This document shows, in pieces, positions 12,090 to 24,232 of a stretch of 64,000 nucleotides of DNA. The notes under the pieces were generated by a model. That model saw only the letters and a program-made list of their open reading frames with translations. It searched no databases and was not told where the DNA came from. Location: NCBI GenBank assembly GCA_002189035.1, contig NEEC01000019.1, positions 310,001-374,000 of the forward strand. The letters run 5' to 3'. The position numbers were made by a program, and so were the translations under genes. This DNA comes from Utricularia gibba (taxonomy: Eukaryota > Streptophyta > Magnoliopsida > Lamiales > Lentibulariaceae). Each line of letters opens with the position of its first letter. Positions within the stretch are counted from its first letter, which is position 1.

Positions 12090-13261
12090 TAGTTGCTTTG
12101 ACAAAATGTCAGGTTATTCACCTTTTGCAAATATGGCGATGACCCTTATGTGGTTCTAAATTCTGATTCACCAAATATGGCTTTGGTTCCAAACTTATTG
12201 ACGTCCACTAATTACCTACATTGGTCGTGCAGTGCAAAACTAGCTTTACTTGCATGGTACCAGTATGTATTTGTCATTGGAGTTCTTCCCCATCCCTGAA
12301 GCATGACCAAACTCATAATCTGTGGGAAAGGATATATGCTATGCTGCTATCAATGTTGCTACATTCTATTTCCCCTGAGTTATTTACTAGTTTTAGAGCA
12401 TGCAAAACATCACATGAACTTTGGGAGATTGTGGAGAATCATTTTGGTATGAGTAATTCTACTCTTGTTTTTAAAATTATGTTGGAGATGTTCAACTTAT
12501 GATAGGATCAACTATCCCTTCTAGAATATTATTCTCGGTTGAAAACTTATTGGAATGGTCTTGATACTTTGTTATTGGAAACATTTAGACATTGTAAAAG
12601 GTAGTTGGAGCAACACGATTGGGAAAGTATCCGCATGGGTTGAATGCAAATTTTCAGGTGCACAAGGATATGATAACTATTATGGATCCTATGCCCAACC
12701 TTGAAAAAGCTTATACAATTTTACTAGGCGTTGAACATCATATGTAAAACCTTGTAGTTTCTCCCACATAAGGAGCTTTCCCCATAAAAACAATTGGGCG
12801 AACTGAGGATTTTTTATCATGGAAATATCATCAAAAGAAGCAACAACACTGTCTGAAATTGGCATGATCCGAAAGGATGTTACTGTACAAAATGCAAAAA
12901 GTCAGGTCATTTTGCTGAGAATTGTTTTGCTGGACTTCCGAATGAATAGAAACTTAACTAGTGGCATCAACTAAGGAAGAAGTATGCTTCTAACAAAGCT
13001 TGAAGTACAAGTCATGTGATTCATAATGGTGTGGAAAGTAAGAAAGGGTCAAGAAGTCTAAGTGATCAACAAACAAGTTCTCTTCTTGATTTGTCATTGG
13101 AAAAGCAGCTCAATATCAAACTTGCTAGAAGGTTGAATCTTCAGCAAGCACATGCAGGAAATCACTCACTAGGAGCAAATCAATCATCTAGTAGAAGACA
13201 AGTTGGAATTGCTCCAAATCAAGTTCATTTTGCTTCACAAGAAGAATTTTATGGGAGATAA
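12090..13261 (+). pseudogene. copia A gag remnant
   Basis: Translated pieces in shifting frames match copia gag: a region typed by ELWEIVENHFG (near 12420), MDPMPNLEKAYTILL (about 12680), and a zinc knuckle CTKCKKSGHFAENC of the CX2CX4HX4C type at 12884-12925. There are several stops. The open frame at 13016-13261 continues the gag tail up to the insertion point near 13262. Confidence 0.75.
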
Positions 13262-13510
13262 TTACATATTTAACCTGAAAAATTATGGATTTGGAGCATA
13301 ACGGGTCCACGCAATTTCGTGAATGGGTATATTTGACCCAAAATTGATGAATTTGATTTACAAATTTTTATAACTATAGGAGTCACTCATTTAATAATGT
13401 CAAATTTGACCTGATAAAATTTTGATTTCGGCATATTTGACCCACATAATTTATCGATTCGACATATTTGACCTACATAATTGAACCCACTTCAATTAAT
13501 TCTATATAGT
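13262..13510. repeat. left arm with ATATTTGACC-type subrepeats
   Basis: Motif copies occur at about 13266, 13329, 13402, 13431 and 13462, each a variant of catatttgacc(c/t)a spaced by 30-70 bases. They are the inverted counterpart of the right arm. Confidence 0.6.
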
Positions 13511-14988
13511 TAATTATTAAAGAATTAAATTTCTTTTAGATTTAATAATTTTGTCCCCCCCCTCCCCCCTGCAAAGCTCAGGAGAGGTGGTTCCTGGAGA
13601 ACCAAAAAGTTGTGAAGATTTGCAGATATAGAATATGTGATTCTTCCTACAAGCTCGCCTCTTCAAGTGTAGCCTAATCGGCGTAAAGGTGCTACTCGCT
13701 TTCTCTGATCCACTAGTTGCTTATTCCGTGTTCGGCCTTCCTGTGTGCTCCTCCTTGCCCCCCTACAATAGAATCCAAAGGTGGCCTTTGGATGTTCTCG
13801 TGATGTGTTTGGTAACCTTTGTTACCGAGGAGCCAACTGGGTTGATTTGGCTATGATTTTCTATTAAAATTTTTAGGAGTCAGCTGTCTGCGTGAGTTAA
13901 CTTCAACTAGGCTTCCAATTATAAGATGCTCACCATGAGTTTTTTTTGTAGCTAGGACTGGAAATCATGTCAGCACTTTTGATGGAGAAAGAGAGTATTG
14001 CTCTAGAAATTTTGAAAATTTATTATCTTTTGCATGCATTGAAAAGGGGTTAAATGAGATATTTGAAAGTTTCTGGCCTGTTGTGTGGGGTGATTTAGAA
14101 AAGTGGCCAATGTCATCTCACTGTGTGCGAAATATGGCCAACCAATGTGAAAAAAAATGTTCTTAGTGCGTGAGATAGAGAGAGAGACAATGGCCAGATT
14201 TCTAAAAGATCCCTGTTATGCGTGTAGGAAGACAACGTGCTATTTTCTTTTCTTTTTTGCTATTGATTCTCATGATTGCAAACAGATGGACTTTGTATGC
14301 ATGTTTTTAAAGATTTTCCATATGACCCCTCTACTTTGCTTTCTGTTAGTCCATCAAAATAATGGGTTTGGGTTCTCCTCGTTAATCTTATTGTTGATTT
14401 CCTAGTTGATGTATTTATAGATATGGATACTCACATGAAGTATAAAAGCGACTTTAAATTAGACAATGGAAGTGAGGAGGAAGACCATGCAATTCTCGAC
14501 GACCAATTCCCCATCAAGAATGATGATTATGGATTATCTTTGCAAGTTCCTATATAAGAAGGAGTACAGTCGAAAGCTCCTTATAATTAAACAAGTGAAG
14601 GTCCTTTGAACATTATTAGAAAGGAAAGCGGTAGTGTTTGAATACAAGAACTTGTGTAATTATATTTTGTTTTGATTAAATTGTATTATTATTTTTTTAG
14701 TATTTAAATTATATTTTATTTATAGAGAAGGGATTGGTTTGTTGAAGAAGACGTTCGTAATATGAACTTGTAGACTTTGTTATTTGTCTTTGACACTATT
14801 TATGCATTTTATTTGTTTCTTTAATTTTTAAACAAATATTACGTGAACAATCATTATATGCTTATGATTTTTTTATTTTTTAAAAATTAAGTTATTTGAA
14901 TACTAATTACGATCATTCTAATTATATCTAATAAAAAAATAAATACAAGTATACAGAAGATGATAGAAAAAACCACAAGAGACCCACT
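13511..14988. other. interior of the fold-back-like element, unassigned
   Basis: Contains a C-rich tract (13555-13568) and a short open frame at 14157-14405. A stretch near 14420-14570 translates to an acidic peptide in one frame (DNGSEEEDHAILDDQFP). None is recognisable as a transposase or host gene. Confidence 0.4.
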
Positions 14989-15442
14989 GTAAGGATAGGA
15001 GCCTAGTGATGGTTACATATCTCACTTAGGTTATGGACACAAGAGGGGACATGCTTAAATAGAGGGATCCAACTAATCTTGCATGAAACCTTTTTCCTGT
15101 AAGGGGAGAACGTTAAACCATGAGGTTTGGGTAATCAAAGTGGAAGGCGAGGGTGAGTCATGACAGTTGGTATTAGAGCCAAATTCGGGCTCGTGCCAAT
15201 GATGGGATGAGGTGACATTCAGTGAGGACGCTGAGTGTCTAAGAGGGGATGAATGTAAGGTTAAGCACCTAGTGACGGTTATGTATTTTACATTGGTTAT
15301 GGACGGGGGAGGGAACCTACTTAAATGGAGGGACACAACTAATCTTGCATGAGACCTTTTCTCTAGAAGAAGAGAAATAAAACTATGAGGAATGAGTGTT
15401 CAAAGCAGACAATATCATGTAAGATGAGGGTGGATCGTGACT
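14989..15442 (+). mobile_element. TRIM (terminal-repeat retrotransposon in miniature), about 454 bp
   Basis: Two related direct repeats act as LTRs: 14989-15165 and 15254 to about 15442. Both start TGTAAGG and share actaatcttgcatga and accatgagg-like blocks. Directly after the first is a primer-binding site for tRNA-Met (ttggtattagagcca, 15167-15181). Directly before the second is a purine tract (ctaagaggggatgaa). The internal part is only about 88 bp and non-coding. This is the full signature of a TRIM. The last bases of the 3' LTR have decayed (CT in place of CA) and no target duplication is clear. Confidence 0.78.
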
Positions 15443-15755
15443 TCCATGCCCATGTGGAGTATGGCACACATGTGTGGATTACTATAATCCACGCTTGTGT
15501 GGTAGAAAGTGTAATCCTTTAGATGTTTGTAGTTTAATTAGTATTTTTGTGTTTTTTAACCTATAATTTAAGGGTTCTAAACCAATTCAATACAAATTGT
15601 ATGCTTTTTTATAAAATTGAAATTAATTCAAAAAGAAAATAAAAAAATAAAAATAATTAATTAAAATACTGAAAGTTCAATTCATTTTCTTTTATTATAA
15701 TTTTTGTATGAATAAAAATGTTATTTAACAAATAAAAATACAAAAATATGAGCTC
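15443..15755. other. AT-rich interior DNA, nothing identified
   Basis: A-rich and T-rich sequence with stops in all frames; no repeat boundary seen. Confidence 0.4.
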
Positions 15756-16045
15756 GATAGAGTGCACATTTTTTTAAGGTATTATTTGTAAATCGAATTC
15801 AAATTTTTTATTTTAAATTTATATTATTAATTGACCTTTGGATACAATGAGGATAGAGCGCATATTTTTTTATTTTAAATTTTTATTTACATTCGATCCT
15901 TAGATATAATATAGATTGAATGCATATTTTTTAAAAAATTTATAATATCACTCGACCCTTAGATGGAATTTGGATCAAGTGCATATTTTTTTATTTAAAA
16001 TTTATATTAGAACTCGATAGTTACGTACAATCGGGATCGAGAAGT
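15756..16045. repeat. minisatellite, about 60 bp period
   Basis: Degenerate units start with GAT followed by an A/G-rich run and GCAYATTTTTT at 15756, 15852, 15914, 15973 and 16035. Each is followed by an AT-rich part and a block like cgaccctTagatacaat. Spacings are 96 (one unit with extra sequence), 62, 59 and 62 bases. Confidence 0.65.
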
Positions 16046-16483
16046 TTCGACTTCTGATTGTTGAGAAGAGTCTGATGCATTGCTTCTCTCATTGACACAT
16101 GAACTCTCCATGTCTTTCTAATTCATTCACCGTTAAGCCTTCATATAAAATCATATTGGTACTCCACTCAATATGAGAATACATTTTTTATCCGAAAAAT
16201 CCACATCATTTATTCATTTTATATGGGTTAATGGATTACGACCCTCAACTTGTCCCAGATACAGATCTATGTATGCAATGCCTAGTAATTAGAAATCATC
16301 TTAGAAAATTTTATAACCATTTTGTTAGACACCATGAATTTAAAATACGTTTGGGGTATTCAAACTTAATAATTTAATAAAAATAATGTAATAAAAGAAT
16401 ATATATCCTTTTGAAAACCAAGCATCAAAATTATTATTTTTTTATTAAAAAAATAATTTAAGTATGCCTTTTAAGGTTAGAGT

Positions 16484-17983
16484 GTTGGTGTATGTATTTT
16501 AGAAACAATCAACTCATTGACAAATCTTATCCTTTGATGTTTACTTTGAATTGTGATCAAGTTTACATCATTGATAAAATCCTCTACTTGATCTATGTGC
16601 TATAGAAATTATGATAAGATCATAATGTGAGATTTTTCAAGCACTTATGCTTAAGGTAAAAAACTCCATGGCTAGAGTATTTGTGAAATGAGAATATTAC
16701 AAATACAGATAAGTTGGCACATATTGAGTTTTCTAAACTGTTTAGTCAATGGTTCTCACAATTGATATAATGAGATTACTAGAACCTATGTGTGGGTGTC
16801 GATTAGAGAATCGATTCATTGGATGACTCATCTTCAAGATGCTACTATGGGAAGCTAACCAAGTGTCAGTAACAAGATCTCAAATATGACAATCGTGCAA
16901 GTAAATTTAGATTTGAGGTCAACAAAGTTATCTTGATCTTAAGCTCACATTTTCACTCATTACTAATGGGAGCCTAACCATGGTTTTCCTAGTATGGATG
17001 AGTAAGGATGTGACTCCTTAAGGTTGGAGATAGTTGATTGATCAATAAAGGATTCATCACTCATGTTAGTTATGAGATTATATCTTAAGTAATTGCATCA
17101 AAGCCTAACAGTAAGTCTTGGGCTCAGGGTAATGGCACTCGAATTGTTTGAGTAGGTTATTGAGTGTTAGTGCTTGAATGCAGTTATAAGTTTGATACAT
17201 CAAAAAGACATATACCCATGTTCTGGTATCGAATGAGATATAAGTATGATGAAAGTTGTTCATTGCATGGTGGCTAGTCATGGAAAGGCTCAATCAATTT
17301 ACCTGATTATTCTTTAATGTTGGAGATCATGATATGTTGCTAGACATCACTCATGATCAATAATAATGGATCTGATTAATTAAGGGTTAATTAATAAATC
17401 TATTATTACGACCTTGATTGAAGAAGCCTATAGGATCACACACAATAATGGAGTCACTCATCGATATAAAATAGAATGACACAATTACATGAGACGTAAT
17501 TGGTAAAGTGAATAAATTAAATAGAGAGATATTTTGAGATTAATATTGATTAAACTTAAAAAAAATCTTATATAGATAAGATTTGGAACATATACATATC
17601 TCCACAAGATAAGGTCTTTACGGAGATTTGATTTGATATGTTACCAAATATCTATCAAAAGGATTTAGATCTATAGATATGCTTCACACATCTTCGTGCT
17701 CTCTAAGATTGATCTGCAAGGGGGCGATTTTCTCTACTAGCAACTAAGGAGATCGACCAGCATTCTACAATCTTGAGAAAGAGATCAACGGAGTGCTTCA
17801 CGTGTGGATACCATAGAAGCCGTCTACTATTGGCGGTTGGTGAACAACGAAGTCCTTTAAAAGGTATTTTCAGCATCTCTTTATCTGACGTATACCGTAT
17901 TCCAAGATCTGCGTTTGGGGTTTCTCGAAAATTTTTAAATTCCGTTGCTTTTCTAACGTACGATGTCTATGAGAAACCCAACA
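16484..17983 (+). repeat. copia-type LTR (about 1.5 kb) followed by a primer site
   Basis: The right end is secure: ...CCCAACA at 17983 is followed by TGGTATTAGAGCCAGG (17985-18000), the tRNA-Met primer-binding site used by copia elements. The left end is less sure; I place it at TGTTGGTGTATG, which has the expected TG and gives a length of about 1.5 kb. No coding sequence of the same element follows, so this is an LTR with a truncated leader. Confidence 0.55.
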
Positions 17984-18018
17984 GTGGTATTAGAGCCAGG
18001 TTACAGAATACGTGTATA

Positions 18019-18132
18019 CGTTAGAATCTTTGCTGATTTTACGAGATGTTCTCGTATGTTGCCTTGCCGGTGACACGTTAAAATCTTTGCTGATTTTGCA
18101 AGATGTTCTCATATGTTGCCTTGTCGGGCATC
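18019..18132. repeat. tandem duplication, 2 x 57 bp
   Basis: Units 18019-18075 and 18076-18132 share atctttgctgatttt, agatgttctc and tatgttgccttg, differing at a few positions. They lie just behind the primer site of the copia LTR, in what would be its leader. Confidence 0.85.
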
Positions 18133-18389
18133 ATTTTTGTAATATTATTTATTTCAATCAAGCCAAAATTGAAAACCCTAGCCCGCATTCAAGGTTTTTT
18201 TCTAAATATATCACCCGATGGGTCAAATCCGTGTATCCATCGAGGTTGACCTCACTCGTAACCATTTGAAACGGATACGAATCACAGGTTTGACTCAAAG
18301 CAGGTTGACCCAATGGATACACATATTGACCGTTTTGTCCAGGTCTACAAGGCAATTATAGACCAACATTTATTTTAAAAATAATTCAA

Positions 18390-18560
18390 TTTTTTAAAAA
18401 TTGTGATAAGCTTTATGGTTAATTATGTCAGTTTGATAAACTTATTTGGTTAATTATGTTAATTTGTCACACTTTGTGGGTTAAATATACAAATTTAAAA
18501 AATTTCAAGGATCAATGATATCAATTTATTAAACTATATGCCAAATTATTGGGTTAAATA
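18390..18560. repeat. right arm array, inner part
   Basis: Copies of ggttaa(a/t)tatg occur at about 18418, 18450, 18478 and 18550, matching the array at 24403-24718. The two parts were one block before copia B inserted at 18560. Confidence 0.6.
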
Positions 18561-18783
18561 TGTTGAATGACAAAGGCATAAATGAGGATGCAAGTTTGCT
18601 GAACATCAATGATGTGAATGAAGATGCAAACGTTCGTGCACAGAAGAAAAGATGAAGTTTTATTGTATATTTATATTCATTTTTTTATTTCATTTTTTAT
18701 TCCATTTCTTTTACTTTGTATATATACTGGTATGTTAATTTTAGTTGAGTAGAACAGAAATTTCCAAATCGCATTCATGTTCA
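18561..18783 (+). repeat. 5' LTR of copia B
   Basis: Begins TGTTGAATGACAAAGG and ends CATGTTCA. Relative to the 3' LTR it has an extra block of about 36 bp (roughly 18586-18621) bounded by short repeats of aatgaRgatgcaa, which explains most of the length difference (223 against 170 bp). Confidence 0.85.
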
Positions 18784-18799
18784 TTGTATCAAAGCCAAG
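18784..18799 (+). promoter_or_regulatory. primer-binding site, tRNA-Met type
   Basis: ttgtatcaaagccaag, directly after the 5' LTR, matches the canonical TGGTATCAGAGCCA with two or three changes. Confidence 0.7.
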
Positions 18800-18899
18800 A
18801 TTCAACACACTTTTATGTAATACATTTTCTGTTCTCTTCATCCTACAGTGACACGTACCCTTTCTCCTTTGATTAGATATGGAGGAATTTATTTATTGA

Positions 18900-20720
18900 A
18901 ACCCTACTGATGCTCTTGGTTGTTCTTCGAGAAACAACGACTCCAAATCCTACCTATCTAGTTACTACTATTGATAACCCAGGTTCCAAGTTGGTAAATC
19001 TTCCTCTTACTTCTACAAATTTTAAGGATTGGAGCCGTCTGGTTACTCTTGCCCTAGATTGCAAAGATAAACTTGGTTTTATTAATGGTGAAGCTGTAAT
19101 GCAGATGGTCAGAGTCTCACACTTTGACCGAGACATGTCAGGAGACTATCATGGAGTGTTACAGGAGTATTGCAGATGGTCAGAGTCTGACTTTTTGTGC
19201 CTTGTACGTGACTTGGAACAATTGTGGGCGGAGGACTGACACTAGTCAAGGCCCCTGACTTACGGCATGTCAGAGTCTGCAGCAATGATTGGACGCTAAC
19301 TTGCACGCAAAGGAAAGCCACTGGCGCACGCAAGACAGAAGGAATGATGGGAAGGGGACCCAAAGGAGTTAATGCATGTGGAGGAGTGATATAAAAACCA
19401 CTTGGAACACTTAATTTTGAACTTTTGCCATTTCCTTCCTAGACTTAGAACTTTTGAGTTCTTCCTCCCCTCAAGGAGGAAGAACACTTAGCTTCCTTTT
19501 CGTTTCTGTTTCCATAGCCCTTTGTGGCTAAAACCCTTTAGTTTATGGGAGAAGATGAAGTTTCCTTCCAAGTCTTGAGCAACACACTCGATTCTTCACT
19601 GAATTGATTTCGGATTCTGCATACTTCCAACCGTATTGTTGCAGTCTTTCTATAACGACTCTTAGTCAAGGTACATGAGTAGCAAGCCACTCCTCGCGGA
19701 TTTTGGTGAAGATCAAGGTGAAGAACACCAACTCCAACCCTGATGGTTCGAGGGAAGTAGTGGATTGTTTGTGGGCTAGGTGCTGCGACAGTGGACAGGT
19801 TGTGACCTTGGACCTGCCACTGGCCATTGGTAACAGTTGGGCACATGTGCGCAATTCGGTTTTGAAGGCAATCGAAGGCAATCCTCATGTCTTCCTAATC
19901 GTTCAAGGGGGAATCACATGAGGCTATTCCCATGCCTCCTTGTCAATCAGAGTGTAAGGGAGAGTAGGCTATTCCTTGCTCCTATAACCGGTTATTCGGA
20001 AGAAATCAGTGAAAACCGAGACAAGGATGGACAAAGGAAGGAGATTGAATCTTATTCCTAGGAACTGCGTCCTGTAGTCAAGGCCCATTACTTAGGTTGT
20101 AACTTTTATTTTTGCATTCCACAAACCCCTTTTTACAAAACCGTGACATTTTGTAGAAGTTTCTTACAAAACACTTTTCACGAAAACCAACTCCTTGTGA
20201 TCGATACTCGTACTACGCTATTTGGTGTTTTACGTTTTAAATATTTAAAATTTTTTGAGGAAACGACACGCAACAAGTAGCATAGACATGGTTCGTTTGA
20301 CTCATTTCTTATCTGTTTACATGATTCGTTTGGGATATCCCGCAATTTGATCATGGCCATGGATAAAGCACACTCTCTGGATGAGGCCTTCTCAATTATG
20401 CTGAATGCTGAAATGCTTCAACCTAAAGATTCAATGCTCTTTGGATCTGCTTTGATGGGAAAGATGACACCTATGGATATTTCTTCTCATGAGAATGTAT
20501 TCATGACAAAATCTGTGGACAAGAAGCTTTGTTATTGCATGAAATGCAAGAAAAACAATCATTTGAAAGAGACTTGTTTCAAAGGAGTGCCGGAATCTAA
20601 ATGGCCTGATTGGTACCTGGAACTTCGAAAAAGGCCAGTTAGAGGAAACCAAGGGCAAAATACTTATTCTCACGCCCATCGCGCTACCATGAGACTTAAC
20701 TCTATTGGTGGTGCAGCTCT
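18900..20720 (+). pseudogene. copia B gag, interrupted
   Basis: The N-terminal gag domain (STNFKDWSRLVTLALDCK, KLGFINGE) lies at 18910-19100. After the inserted LTR the frame resumes at about 20347 with the gag C-terminal part (AHSLDEAFSIMLNAE) and a zinc knuckle CMKCKKNNHLKETC of the CX2CX4HX4C type near 20537. The middle of gag (about 100 residues by comparison with the family) is missing around the insertion, so the event was not a clean insertion. Confidence 0.75.
19171..20275 (+). repeat. solo LTR of an Athila-related element inside copia B gag
   Basis: The segment resembles the R/U5 part of the Athila C LTR: gcagtctttct, gcggattttgg, gatcaaggtgaagaacacc, gtgtaagggagagtagg, and the end aaacgacacgcaaca. 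Boundaries: TG at 19171 and CA at 20274-20275, with AGTAT before and AGTAG after as an imperfect duplication. A block gcagatggtcagagtct occurs both at 19101 and 19172, so the left end could lie near 19100. No internal region is present. Confidence 0.6.
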
Positions 20721-20989
20721 TATTAATCCACCATCTATTCCTACTAACACATCATCGATTGGTGATGTTGTTTGTAGTGTAGATATCAATGCTGAAACTG
20801 CACAATTCATCAAGCAAGATGTTATGAGAGCCATTGGATTACATATTCCACCACAAGATCAAACCAAGGCCAACTTTGTCGATTTTGGTGATTTTATTGG
20901 TAATGCTTCAAATCTTAGCTTGTATCCTTTATATTCTGAAGATGCTACTTGTTACTTTACTATGGTTAAGTGCATGTCCATTGGTGATT

Positions 20990-21615
20990 CTGATGCCTCT
21001 TGTATGAAATCTTGGGAATGGGTAGTAGACACTGGAGCCACTTCACATATGTGCCATTCTACTAGTTTTTTTCTCTAACCTCCAGCCCATCAAAACCCAT
21101 AACCTCGTGTTCCTACCAGATGGTTCTTTTAAAAGAGTCACTCACATCAGCCCCATTCAGCTATGTGTTTCAAATATAATTTGTTGTCTATTAGTCAACT
21201 CGTTGCCATGAATACCGATGTTATTTTCCGTGATTCTTGTTGCCTTTTCTGGGACCTACCCTCTAAGCGTCTCTTTGGAATAGGGAGATTAAATGAGGGC
21301 TTGTACATTGTTGATCGGAGATCCTTTCAGCCCAAATTCTTACAAGCTTACTCATTGGCTGTTTTTGATTCATTAGAAGAACGTACTTGTAATCTCCTTT
21401 TCAAACAATGTGCTCTTTTACTTAGTAAAATTGCACGTTTTGGTACAACTCATGAAAAACAAAGTTCTTGTCTCTTGAGGCATTGTCGACTCTGCCATGT
21501 TTCTCATATTACCTCTACACATCTTCCCTTTACTTGTGATACTCAATCCAATCCTTGTGATATTTGTGAATATTCAAAATTTCATTGTATTCCATTTCCG
21601 ATCAGCACTACTTGA
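20990..21615 (+). pseudogene. copia B protease and pre-integrase domain
   Basis: The aspartic protease site reads WVVDTGATSHMCH (about 21018-21056), with the DTGA motif intact. The frame then stops at TAA 21076. The pre-integrase domain follows at 21163-21615 (FKYNLLSISQL, GLYIVD, RHCRLCHVSH). Confidence 0.8.
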
Positions 21616-21629
21616 GCTTCCCAACCCTT

Positions 21630-22320
21630 TAACTTAGTTCATTGTGACATTTGGGGACCTTATAAAATCCCAACTTTTATGGGGTGCAAATTTTTCTTAA
21701 CTTTGGTTGATGATTTTACTCGATGCACTTGGACTTTTCTTATGCCTACAAAAGGTCATGCCTTTGAAATTCATTCCAATGGTCCAAACCCAATATGGTT
21801 ATCCTGTAAAAATTCTTCAATTAGACAATGGGGGGGAATTTACTTGTTGGCTTTCCACTTTAGGTATTGTCTCTCAAGCTACTTGTCCTCATGCTCCTCA
21901 ACAAAATGGGATTGTTGAGCATAAGCACAAAAGTCTTTGGAAATTTCTAGAGCTCTCATGTTCCAATCTGGTTTGCCACGGGATTTTTGGGGTGAAAGTA
22001 TTCTAACAGCCACTTATCTACTTAATAGACTTCCTTTTCTGTTTTTAGTTGGAGAACACCCATAGAGATGCTTTTAAATGTCGAACCCACCTATGATCAT
22101 TTAAGGGTGTTTGGATGTCTATGTTATGCCGCTATGACAACTCCTCATAGAGATAAGTTTTCACCTCGAGCAACAAAGTGTATTTTTCTTGGTTACCTAA
22201 TGAATCATAACGGTTATAAACTTTATGATCTAGACACTAAGCAGATTCTCATTTCTAGGGATGTGAAACTTTTTGAGAATGTATTTCCATTAAAGGGACA
22301 TTCATCTCTTGATTTTAGGG
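21630..22320 (+). pseudogene. copia B integrase
   Basis: HCDIWGPYKIP (catalytic D), VDDFTRCTWTFLM, LDNGGEFTCW (catalytic D) and PQQNGIVEHKHK (catalytic E) are all visible but spread over two frames with a shift near 21775. VFGCLCYA and KCIFLGY mark the end of the domain near 22200. Confidence 0.8.
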
Positions 22321-22699
22321 ATTTAGAATCCATTCTTCCGCTTTTGACTACTTATGAAGGATTTGATTTTTCTCAAACAAATGAGTCCCCTTCAACCATG
22401 GTTGATCAATCTTCTACTCATCTTCCTGCAATCTCACCACAATTGTCTCCTTCCACTACTAACTCCCCTACCTCTATGGTCAATCGAGCGTGTCCCTTGT
22501 CACCCGATCCCTTTGAAATGAATAACTCCACATACACTCATTCACCCATTGAATCCATTCCTTCCACACCTCCAAGACTTGTGGCACCACTTCTACGAAG
22601 GAGTGATCAAGTTACAAAACTTCCAGCATGGGCCTTAGATTACACCAATCCTTCTTTTTTACCTGACTCTACTTGCTTGGCCAGCACATATAGTGAATC

Positions 22700-23330
22700 C
22701 ATGGCTCTTATGTATACTATTGATGAACCAAGAACTTACATGGAAGCAAAAGGAAATGCATCTTGGGAACAAGCCATGTGAGATGAAATTGTAGCTTTGG
22801 AAGCTAATGATACTTGGACACTCGTCATCCTACCTCAAGGTAGTAAGCCTATTGGATGTAAGTGGGTTTATAAGGTTAAATTGAATCTGGATGGAAGTGG
22901 GGCACGTTACAAGGCACGTTTTGTAGTGAAGGGCTACAACCAAGTTGAAGGTGTTCATTACTATGATAGCTTCTCTCCGATTGCAAAAATGGTGACCATT
23001 CGTTTGATACTAACTGTTAGTGCAAAGAATGGATGGTTTTTGCATCAGTTAGATATTAATAATGCTTTTCTTTAGGGTCACTTGAATGAAGTTATTTATA
23101 TGATCCCGCAGGAGGGCTATGACATAGGGTCTATAGGGAAAGTTTGTTTATTAAAGAAGTCACTATATGGCCTTAAACAAGCCTCTAGACAGTGGAATAT
23201 AGAACTTACAAATGTTCTAATCTCCTTTGGTTTTCTTCAAGCTCAGTCGGATAACTATCTCTTTGTACATAAGACTAATGATTCGATCACCTTATTGATG
23301 GTGTATGTTGATGTGTTCTATTGACAGAAA
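22700..23330 (+). pseudogene. copia B reverse transcriptase
   Basis: [45 protein letters not shown] and KKSLYGLKQASRQW are typical copia RT blocks. The polymerase box reads LLMVYVDVFY in place of the usual YVDD, followed by a stop at 23322-23324. A further in-frame stop follows NNAFL (23073-23075). Confidence 0.85.
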
Positions 23331-23375
23331 GTAGTTTGAACTTTTATTCAAGAAGTAAAGTCCTATCTACACAGG

Positions 23376-24160
23376 TTGTTCACTATCAATGACTTAGGGG
23401 AAGCCACTTTTTTCCTTGGTTTGGAGTTACATAGAACAAGTGGCGGTTATTTCCTATCACAACGTAAGTATGCCATTGATACTGTCCAAAATATGAAACT
23501 TCTAGATTCAGCTCCATCGCTTACCCCACTATCATGCAACTTCAAGTTTTCTCCACTTGGAGAGGAAGATATATTGGAAGAAACTGCTTATCGAAAGCTA
23601 GTAGGACGTTTACCTTATCTCGGTTTTACTAGACCTGATCTAGCCTATGTCACTCAGCAATTAAGTCAGTTTCTTCAATATCCTACTTCAAACCAATGGA
23701 AAATTGCAAAGAGAGTAGTACATTATCTTAGTGGCACCTTTACACGAGGTTTTCTTTTTCCCAAGCATGGTGATTTACATTTGAAAGCTTATTGTGATGC
23801 GGATAGGGGTGCATGTAGTACCACCCGATGATGTATATCCGTTTATTGTGTATTTTTGAGGCGTTCATTTATCTCTTGGCATGCCAAAAAGCAAAATGTG
23901 GTTGCTAAATCCTCTATTGAAGCAGAATACAGGAGCATGTCTCTCACTACAAGTGAATTGCGATGGATCAGTTATTTGCTTCAAGAAATGCATGTGCTCT
24001 TAATCACACCAATACCCTTGTGGTGTGATAACCAAGCAGCTATTCACATTGCTTCTAATATGGTATTCCATGAGCGAACAAGGCACATTGAGATTGATTG
24101 TCACAATGTGCGAGAACAACAACGAAAAGGTTTTTTGAGTTGTTCACAAAAGGTTTGAGC
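23376..24160 (+). pseudogene. copia B RT C-terminus and RNase H
   Basis: DLGEATFFLGLEL, YRKLVGRLPYL and RPDLAYVTQQLSQF are the connection region. RNase H is read from KSSIEAEYRSMSLTTSEL, WCDNQAAIHIASN and RTRHIEIDCHNVRE. A frameshift lies near 23830. Confidence 0.82.
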
Positions 24161-24232
24161 ACTACACACTTTCTCAATATGATTGGCAAGTTGGGATTAT
24201 GTGATTCTCCCAATTCCGGCTTGAGAGGGGTG

